This document shows positions 55,570 to 64,000 of a stretch of 64,000 nucleotides of DNA, piece by piece. Positions within the stretch are counted from its first letter, which is position 1; each line of letters opens with the position of its first letter. The translations under genes were made by a program, and so were the position numbers. Below the pieces are notes generated by a model. That model had not been told where the DNA came from and made no database searches. It saw nothing but the letters and a program-made list of their open reading frames with translations. This stretch comes from Hirundichthys speculiger (Eukaryota > Chordata > Actinopteri > Beloniformes > Exocoetidae), in assembly GCA_018398805.1 (NCBI GenBank), contig JAGFBZ010000817.1:1134001-1198000 (forward strand), given 5' to 3'.

Positions 55570-56350
55570 GGCCAAAACAACAGTTTGGTACATTTGTGAG
55601 CTTAACAATAACAAATGACATGGAAGGCCACCAAAGACAGCTAAATGGATGATCACAGTAGCATTTCCTTGATGAAGAAAAATCCCTTTACAACACCAAC
55701 AGAAGTTAAGAAAGTAGGTGTATCATTGTCAAGTTCTACACTCAAGAGACAGCTTCATGAAAGTAAATATGAAGATAAATTGTTCACAAAAAGGTGCAAA
55801 CCACTGGTAACATTCAAGAACAGGAAAGCCAGAGTAGACTTTGAAAGAAAATATCTAAAACCAGTGTCCAGTGTTTCAGAGTCTGATTTGTTGAAAAAAA
55901 ATTAAAAAAGAACAAAAAAAAAATGGTCTCAGAATGATGTGAAGAGAAAAGGATGGTGAAGGAAAAGGACAGATCCAAAGCATATTACGTGTTACGTAGC
56001 AGCAGCTGCAGTGAAGCCCTGGTGAAGCATCTCCAGGGAGGAAACTCAAAACAGTCATGTTCACTGGTTCAAGACTTCAGTTGTTGACTGCAAACAATTT
56101 TCCATCCAAGTTTTCAAAATTGTGCTGTTTAGAGTTATGTTACTTTGTCCAAGTACTTCTGAGCCCCTGAAAATGGAGGCATGATGGTTAAAATGGACGG
56201 AATTCTCAAATGGCAAATGTTATATTTTTGTAAAACCTCTTAAGGTTGAAAGTCTACATTTTGATCACACCCTGATTGTTTTATTTCATTTCATTGTGGT
56301 GTATAAAATCATTAAAACTGTCATTGTTTAAATACTTCTGGGCCTGACAT
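55570..56350 (+). mobile_element. Tc1-like transposon remnant
   Basis: An open stretch at 55645-55905 encodes MKKNPFTTPTEVKKVGVSLS, then KRQLHESKYEDKLFTKRCKP and FKNRKARVDFERKYLK, the second helix-turn-helix of Tc1 transposase. Downstream the coding part is lost, but the typical 3' text remains ('gtccaagtacttctgagcccctgaaaatgg', 'tttaaatacttctgggcctgaca'). The catalytic domain is absent. Confidence 0.88.
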
Positions 56351-56394
56351 TATTTTTAAATTATGGGCTGGACATATTTCCTGGACTTTGCTCA

Positions 56395-58071
56395 CACTGT
56401 AAACGCAGATCAGTTGATTGTACTTAAACTGTTTTCATCAAGTGATTGCCTTAAACGGTTTAATTGACAGTAGAGAAAATTAATTTGTTCAAGTGTAGTC
56501 AACTTAAGTTTGCAATAGTCATAACTTAACATTTGTCAGTTATATAAACTTACAATGGTTTAAGTAATCAAAAATAATTGTGGAGTCTACTTAAAAGTAG
56601 AACATCAAGTTTTGATACTAAGTTAATAAATTTGAAATCCTAGTTTCGAAAATATTAATTCATTGAGATAATATTCCAATTAAATTCTCAGTTGTCAATG
56701 ACCACACAATGCAGTACATTTCATGTATTTTATTGAAACATTCTGACAATGCAAAATGCAATCCAACAGATGCAAATCCAAAACAGTAATGCCTTCTTTT
56801 CATAAAATTTTTTATCTCTTTTGCTTAGTGAACAATTTTAAAGTTTGAAAAAAAAAACAAAAACAAAACCCACTGACCATGTACAGTAGCAGCTTATATA
56901 GAGTGCAAATGGAAATCTGTTTTATGTTGATCTAAAGAGATAACAAAGGAAACTTCTGTTAAATTGAATTGTGTGAAATGAATGTTTTTTACAAAATGTA
57001 AAAAATAATCTTACAATTGGATATTAAGAACTATACAGTGAGGACCTGAGTTGCTAGAAAAAACCCCTAAAACTTTCAAACATGTCCTAATTATTTCAGT
57101 AAAAAACAGAAGATTTATCACATACTAAATGATTAAATACTAAACAACCACAAGAATATTTGCTCTAGTGAGTGCAATGTATTTGTGCAACAATCTAGAC
57201 ACGAACATACCAAATTTGGTAACACTTTACTTGAAAGTGTTGTCAAGACTGTCATGATGCTGTCATAATCACGACACATTATGAATGCTTATGACAGTCG
57301 TCTCAAGTGTCATTGAGCGTCATTTGGTAAATTATGTCACTTTTAATGGCAAGTTGACATAGTTTGAGATGTCCAAATGACACTCGGTGACGACTGTCAT
57401 AAGCATTCATAATGTGTCATGAATATGACAGCATCATGACAGTCTTATGACAACACATTCAAGTAAAGTGTTAACAAGGATTGTGCCATGAACACTAAAT
57501 GTGTCTTACACTGCCAGATCATTTTTCAGCTTTTGAATCTTTGGAGGTGCTTACCTCGGCCCAAATTTAGCATTACCTGCTGAATGACGGTAAAAGTGTT
57601 TTTCAGGCTCTTTGTGTACTGCAGGTGCAGTTCATATGTTAAGCCAAACAAGAGGCACATTGCTTGAGGTAGGTTGGTGATTGTTTCCATTACAACGCTG
57701 CCCTCTAAGATGATGCCAACTCCTGTGGGGGTTTGTCGTGGCAGTGCTGGTCTTGCTGGGTTTGCAGCGCTGGTGTCCTCATAGCAAAGGATTCCCTGTC
57801 ATGGTTTGCAGTTCAGAAAATTCGAAAGTGGCAACTTGGACAAGTACAGACTTGTTTTGAGCTTTGAGCCAATCACAACAAGACAGCAATATGGCCTGAG
57901 GTAAAACTTGATAGTTTAAGTTTGTTAAACTTACAAAAATGAGTAACTCCATGACAATCTCAAACACTCTTCATATACTCTTACTGTTTAAGTAATGCAA
58001 TAAAACGCATTTTTAAAAGTGGTATTAACTTAAACTGTTTGCATAGAAAGAACTTTCCAGGGTTAACAGTG
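56395..58071. mobile_element. CACTG-ended element, possibly EnSpm/CACTA type
   Basis: Starts CACTGTAAACGCAG and ends 'ccagggttaacagtg', inverted. Both subterminal zones are rich in aacttaaa/ttaagtt motifs. No transposase. Target duplication not seen, so the class is tentative. Contains a palindromic MITE at 57222-57472. Confidence 0.5.
57222..57472. mobile_element. Palindromic MITE
   Basis: The left arm 'aacactttacttgaa...cgacacattatgaatgcttatgacagtcgt' is mirrored by 'cgactgtcataagcattcataatgtgtcatg...ttcaagtaaagtgtt', making one long hairpin of about 250 bp. Confidence 0.88.
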
Positions 58072-59017
58072 CAGGTACTCTAAAATGTGATGTATTCTGA
58101 AGACAAAAACTGAACCATGTGTGGAAAAAAAACTAAGTTAATCTATATAAATGGGTATGGCATTTTCTCTCACATTTACTACTTAGTGGAAATTTTACAA
58201 TTTAATTGATTTGTGATTAGGATGATTGGATCTAGGTGGAAATGGCTCTATGGTGGAATTACTGACAAACCAGACATCTAAGATAACTTGTATTGTATTT
58301 TTTAAAGTTATTTCCTTCATTTTTATTTGAAATATATAAACTGAAAATAACCACTTGCTATAGTTACACATATACAGTACACATAGTAGTAAACATCATA
58401 ACTTTAGTACTTTAATAAAGTACAATTGCATTTGTAAATTTTTCTCTAAATATGTTTGTGCATATTTTTTTGTTCATGTTAATTTTAAGCAAAAATATAA
58501 CAAAATTTGCACAGAACTGTGTAGTTTAAGAGTAAATAACAGTATACACACATATCTGTTCTGGAGCCTCTGCAGCTGATGGTCCAAAGGAGGATACTTC
58601 ATAAAATGAAGAGCATCATGGACAATTATGAACATTTTTGAACTGAATTGAAATGGAAATTTAGAGCATAACCATACTTTTTTTTTTTCAGTGTCGGTAA
58701 ATTAGCGATCTGGAGAGCTGAAATCAGGTGAGTCAAGGAATGTTGGATTTCCCCACCATTAACCAGTTACTTCAAGAGTTAATTTTCTCAGACTTGTGAG
58801 ATATGTTAACTGGTTGTCACGATAAAATTAGGCAGGTCATCTTCACACAACAAATTTAAAATTAGAATAACTATCTGATATGAACAGCCTTTGTGTTGTT
58901 TGATCACTGTCACTAGATATTTATTCTATCATTAGATCCCATTCCCACATCACTGTTAAAATCATTTTATAGTTTCTTTGAGTGTGAGCTTTTAAATACT
59001 TGTAAATTGCTCTCTTC
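58072..59017. other. Intergenic, nothing recognised
   Basis: AT-rich DNA between the CACTG-ended element and the LINE. No coding signal. Confidence 0.5.
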
Positions 59018-60361
59018 AGACGGGTGTTTTCCCCACTGCCTTTAAAACAGCGGTGGTGAGGCCCCTTCTGAAGAAGAGCATTTTAGATTCAAATATCCTT
59101 GATAACTATCGGCCTTGAATAAAGTTATTGAAAGAGTTGTTTTTATTCAATGAAATCAGTTTTTACATGAACATAATATTTTAGAGAAATATCAGTCTGG
59201 TTTTAGGACAAACCACAGTACCGAGACAGCTCTCTTAAAGATTGTTAATGATCTTTGGTGTAATTTAGACTCTCAGAAAATTTCTGTCCTGGTGCTGCTG
59301 GATCTTAGTGCCGCATTTGACACAGTAGATCACCACATTTTACTAAACAGGCTCAGAAGCCTGGTGGGCCTCTCAGGTACTGCTTTAAAATGGTTTTACT
59401 CCTATCTCACAGATCGAAAGTTTTTCGTAAGTATGGATACATGCTCCTCAAGAACCTATGAAACTCAATGTGGGGTTCCCCAAGGATCAATTTTAGGCCC
59501 GAATAATTTTTAATTTGTACATGCTCCCACTTGGGGATGTCATCAGGAGACATGGCGTTGGGTTTCACAGCTATGCTGATGATACACAGCTTTACATCTC
59601 AGGTGTCTCCTGATGACCTCGAACTAGTCAACGTTCTTTTAAACTGTATTTTAGATATAACATCATGGATGGCAGAGAACTTCTTACAGCTCAACCAGGA
59701 CAAAACTGAGGTTTAAATTATCGGTCCTGAAAACAAGAGAGAGAGAGTTTTATCAAAACTACGTAATTTTAAACCTTCTCATAGTGTGAGAAACTTGGGT
59801 GTTCTTCTTGACTCTGATCTGGATTTTATTCCACATATTAGAAATATTACAAAAACAGCATTTTATCATCTTAAAAACATCGCCAGAGTCCGCCCATTTC
59901 TCTCTCTTGCCAGCACAGAGGTGTTGATGCATGCTTTTATCTCCAGTAGAATAGATTATTGTAATGCCCGTCTCTCTGTTCTTCCTAAAAAAACAAAAAA
60001 AAAAAAATCGATTTTAAACTTACAATTACTCCAGAACTCAGCTGCACGTGTTCTGACAAGGACCAGAGGGCGGGAACCTATTACACCAGTTTTAAAATCG
60101 CTGCATTGGCTCCCTGTGTGTTTCAGGATTGATTTTAAGGTTCTTTTAGTTCCCCTCGCGGACCCTGAGGTCCTCTGGTTCTGGCCTTTTGGTTGTTCCG
60201 AAAGTAAGAACCAAAACTTACGGCGAGGCTTCTTTCCAGTACTACGGGCCTCGTCTGTGGAACAGCCTACCTCAGTCTCTGCGGACCTCAGGGCTGCAGA
60301 GACTGTTGATGTTTTTAAAAAGAGGCTCAAGACCTTCCTTTTTAATTTAGCTTTTAACTGA
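59018..60361 (+). pseudogene. L2-clade LINE reverse transcriptase, broken
   Basis: Reads VFPTAFKTAVVRPLLKKS, then [148 protein letters not shown] and DVFKKRLKTFLFN. Reverse transcriptase and C-terminal parts are in order but interrupted by several stops and frameshifts, for example at 59117, 59151, 59511 and 59714. The YADD catalytic box is out of frame with its neighbours. The 5' part (endonuclease) is absent. The 3' tail continues to about 63465. Confidence 0.93.
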
Positions 60362-60682
60362 ATTTTATTTTATCTAAATTTTTTATTTTTATTTATTTAT
60401 TATGTATTTATCTATTTCATTTATTGATTGCTTTATTTTATTAAATCCTTTATGTGCATTTTTACTATTGCTATTTATCTTAAGGTAATTTGATATTTGG
60501 TTCTGAATTTTTTATTTTATTTTATTTATTTTCATTTTGTTAATTTAATAATTTCTCCAGTGTTTACCTCAATGGGAATCTTTCACACTGGGGGCTCTGC
60601 CTGCTCTGTCTGGGGGGGCTGTTGCCGCGGTAATCACCCTTGTCTGGGTGGCTGGGGTCCTGTACTGCAGTTCAACAACTGT

Positions 60683-63048
60683 GGTCTGGACTGGGGACCC
60701 TGGTCTGGACCCTGGCCTGGACCTGGCCTGGACCCTGGCCCTGGACCCTGGACCTGGACCCTGGTCTGGACCCTGGCCTGGACCCTGGTCTGGACCACCC
60801 TGGTCTGGCTGGACCCTGGCCTGGACCCTGGGGACCTGGACCTGGTCTGGACCCTGGGCCTGGACCCTGGTCTGGACCCTGGCCTGGACCCTGGACCCTG
60901 GTCTGGACCCTGGTGGACCCTGGACCCTGGACCTGGCCTGGACCCTGGCCCTGGACCCTGGACCCTGGACCTGGACCCTGGACCCTGGTCTGGACCCTGG
61001 TGGCTGGACCCTGGTCTGGACCCTGGCCCTGGACCCTGGACCCTGGGGACCCTGGCCTGGACCCTGGACCCTGGTCTGGACCCTGGTCTGGACCCTGGCC
61101 TGGACCCTGGCCTGGACCCTGGACCCTGGCCTGGACCCTGGCCTGGACCCTGGCCTGGACCCTGGACCCTGGCCTGGCCTGGACCCTGGTGGCTGGACCT
61201 GGACCCTGGACCCTGGTCTGGACCCTGGTCCTGGACCCTGGTCCTGGACCCTGGCCTGGACCCTGGTCTGGACCCTGGTCTGGACCCTGGCCTGGACCCT
61301 GGTCTGGACCCTGGTCTGGACCTGGTCTGGATCCTGGTCTGGACCCTGGTCTGGACCCTGGCCTGGTCCTGGACCTGGTCTGGACCCTGGGTCTGGACCC
61401 TGGCCTGGACCCTGGCCTGGACCCTGGTCTGGACCCTGGTCCTGGACCCTGGACCCTGGCCTGGTCTGGACCTGGTCTGGACCCTGGTCTGGACCCTGGT
61501 GGACCCTGGCCTGGACCCTGGCCTGGACCCTGGTCTGGACCCTGGTCTGGACCCTGGTGGTCTGGACCCTGGTCTGGACCCTGGTGGACTGGACCCTGGA
61601 CCTGGACCCTGGTCTGGACCCTGGTCCTGGACCCTGGTCTGGACCCTGGCCTGGTCCTGGATGGCCTGGTCTGGACCCTGGACCCTGGACCCTGGACCCT
61701 GGCCTGGACCCTGGCCCTGGACCCTGGACCCTGGACCCTGGTCTGGACCCTGGTCTGGACCCTGGACCTGGACCCTGGACCCTGGGGACCCTGGTCTGGA
61801 CCCTGGCCTGGACCCTGGCCTGGACCCTGGTCTGGACCTGGCCCTGGACCCTGGTCTGGACCTGGCCTGGACCTGGTCTGGTCTGGTCTGGACCCTGGTC
61901 TGGACCCTGGACCTGGACCCTGGCCTGGACCCTGGCCTGGTCTGGATCCTGGTCTGGACCTGGTCTGGACCCTGGACCCTGGCCTGGACCCTGGTCTGGA
62001 CCCTGGTCCTGGACCCTGGTCGGACCCTGGACCCTGGTGGACCTGGACCCTGGCCTGGACCCTGGACCCTGGCTGGACCCTGGTCCTGGACCCTGGTCCC
62101 TGGACCCTGGTCTGGACCCTGGACCTGGACCTGGACCCTGGACCCTGGTCTGGACCCTGGCCTGGACCCTGGACCCTGGACCCTGGTCTGGACCCTCTGG
62201 ACCCTGGACCCTGGCCCCCTGGACCCTGGTCTGGACCCTGGTCCCTGGACCCTGGTCCTGGACCCTGGCCTGGACCCTGGACCCTGGACCCTGGTCTGGA
62301 CCCTGGCCTGGACCCTGGTGGTGGACCTGGACCCTGGTCTGGACCCTGGTCTGGACCCTGGACCCTGGACCCTGGCCTGGACCCTGGCCTGGACCCTGGT
62401 CTGGACCCTGGTCTGGACCCTGGTCCCTGGGGACCCTGGTGGCTGGACCCTGGTGGTCTGGACCCTGGCCTGGACCCTGGACCCTGGACCCTGGCTGGAC
62501 CCTGGCCTGGACCCTGGTCTGGACCCTGGTCTGGACCCTGGTCTGGACCCTGGTCTGGACCCTGGCTGGACCCTGGACCCTGGCCTGGACCCTGGACCTG
62601 GACCCTGGTCTGGACCCTGGTGGACCCTGGCTGGACCCTGGTCTGGACCCTGGTCTGGACTCCTGGACCCTGGTCTGGACCCTGGTCTGGACCTGGTCTG
62701 GACCCTGGACCCTGGCCTGGACCCTGGCTGGACCCTGGCCTGGACCCTGGTCTGGACCCTGGCCCTGGACCCTGGTCTGGACCCTGGCCCTGGACCCTGG
62801 TCCTGGACCCTGGCCTGGACCCTGGACCCTGGTCTGGACCCTGGCCTGGCCCTGGACCCTGGCCTGGACCCTGGCCTGGACCCTGGTCTGGACCCTGGTG
62901 GTGGACCCTGGCCTGGTCTGGACCCTGGCCTGGACCCTGGTCTGGACCCTGGTGGACCTGGTGGACCCTGGTCCTGGACCCTGGCCTGGACCCTGGTCTG
63001 GACCCTGGCCTGGATCCTGGCCTGGACCCTGGTCTGGACCCTGGCCTG
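60683..63048. repeat. GC-rich minisatellite in LINE 3' region, about 2.37 kb
   Basis: Built from 12-bp units (CTGGACCCTGGT and CTGGACCCTGGC) mixed with 7-bp units (ACCCTGG) and a few 6-bp and 9-bp variants. Stop-free over about 820-860 codons in all three + frames and at least two - frames, because no unit order creates a stop. The peptides (WTLVWTLAWTL, GPDQGPGQGP) are an artefact of the repeat, not genes. Flanks carry copies of GTTGCCGCGGTRAT at 60621 and 63058. Confidence 0.95.
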
Positions 63049-63299
63049 CCCTGGGTGGTTGCCGCGGTGATGGCCTCTCTGGATGTGGGTGGGCTGGCTC
63101 CTGGGTGAATAGATCCCCAAGTTATCTTTACTTCACAGCAGTGCCAAGCCAGGTGTTTTGATATTTTGATATTCATTTATTTAAATAGAAATACTTTATC
63201 CTCCTTTTTTTTTTTGTTTTTTTTTTTAAGAGACAAAAAAGAGGGAGTTTTGTTTTGTTTGTGGTGCATGGGGGGTTGAGGGGTAATGGGAGGATGGCT

Positions 63300-63466
63300 T
63301 TGCGACTTTGGGGTGTGTGATGACTTTTATTTTGTTTTAATGTGCATTGTTTTTTTTAATCATTAATATTATTTTATTATTTTCATTTTTTCATGTAAAG
63401 CACTTTGTGTTACCTGAGGGCATTAAAAGCGCTCTATAAACAAAGTTTGATTTGATTTGATTTATT
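63300..63466 (+). mobile_element. LINE 3' terminus
   Basis: 'aaagcactttgtgttacctgagggcattaaaagcgctctataaacaaagtttgatttgatttgattta' is the classic L2-type 3' end with a short TGATT tandem tail. It closes the LINE that begins at about 59018. Confidence 0.75.
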
Positions 63467-64000
63467 AGCATGTTTTATAACCTGAAGCAACATTACCTGT
63501 TTTGTTTGTTTGTTCATAAAATGCTTTTTTAATCTTATCAGCTGAAGTCTCTGTTAAATAAAAATATTTGAATGTATAACTTGAACTATAGAATAATTTA
63601 ACCAGTGGTGTTTGGAAAAATACAATATTAAAACAAACAAACAAAAAACAACAGGATGCCATAATATGTCCCTTTAAAAAAGAGCTTTCAAAACGTTATT
63701 TTTCACTATAGATGGAAAGCATGTTTAAAAAAATGCTATTGGTACACATCATATTTGTAGATACTTTGTAAAAAAAGATGTTTTATAGATTAAGATTGTG
63801 CTGTATGGGTGTGTAGATGGGTGCATATAGCTTTTAGTGTTATTTGCACTTTGAGTGGTCTACAAAGAATCGAGTATGTACTGTAAATACACATCATAAC
63901 CTTGCAATAGCCAGCATTACCTGGTAACACTATAACAACTTTCACAACAGCTGATTTTTTTTCTGTTTAAGAAACACCGATGAACCAAACTGCGATGAAC
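63467..64000. other. Nothing recognised
   Basis: AT-rich sequence with A-tracts to the end of the window. Confidence 0.5.

Noticed and set aside
60497..63176. Overlapping 820-860-codon open frames on both strands
   Set aside because: They are reads through a 12/7-bp tandem repeat that cannot make stops. The peptides are monotonous (WTLVWTLAWT, GPDQGPG), and several frames on both strands are open at once, so none is a gene.
1..64000. CRISPR array, operon or prokaryotic defence system
   Set aside because: The window is eukaryotic with spliced genes; the tandem repeats have no regular repeat-spacer pattern.

Overview
The window is vertebrate and almost certainly teleost nuclear DNA. It has AT-rich introns with GT-AG splice sites and a dense set of fish-type repeats: Tc1-like transposons, hAT-type elements and MITEs, L2-clade LINE remnants, tRNA-derived SINEs and long (TA)n microsatellites. 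No bacterial, organellar or viral genes are apparent. Large single-frame ORFs are rare, and the very long ones near the right end lie in a tandem repeat.

Layout. (1) From 1 to about 42.2 kb lies the 3' three-quarters of spire1 on the + strand, an actin nucleator. Sixteen coding exons are visible, from the second half of the KIND domain (10848) to the C-terminal stop (41838). The first exon(s) lie to the left of the window. Positions 1-10847 read as intron plus repeats. Exon phases chain perfectly except in the penultimate exon (40566-40862), where the conserved frame changes: the sixteen exons sum to 2104 nt, one base over a multiple of three. (2) From about 46.0 to 51.7 kb lies iqcg (drc9) on the + strand, a motile-cilium nexin-dynein regulatory complex subunit. 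It has nine coding exons ending in an IQ motif and a lysine tail. A likely 5' UTR exon ends at 46203, with an RFX X-box-like site just upstream. (3) From about 54.7 to 52.25 kb on the - strand, convergent with iqcg, is a five-exon gene for a predicted 182-residue protein that I do not recognise. It has an NRF1-type palindrome at its 5' end and two copies of a VNIxxSxLxxxxIGD motif, each in its own exon. The motif resembles RHIM/amyloid-signalling cores. This is the best candidate for something undescribed. (4) From 55 to 64 kb there are no host genes that I can see. It holds a Tc1-like remnant, a CACTG-ended element with a nested palindromic MITE, and a broken L2-type LINE whose 3' region carries a 2.4 kb GC-rich minisatellite.

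The three genes do not form an obvious pathway: spire1 handles actin and vesicle transport, iqcg the cilium axoneme, and the third is possibly signalling. All product names come from recognising protein families by eye. Exon borders come from splice consensus plus phase continuity, with no transcript evidence.
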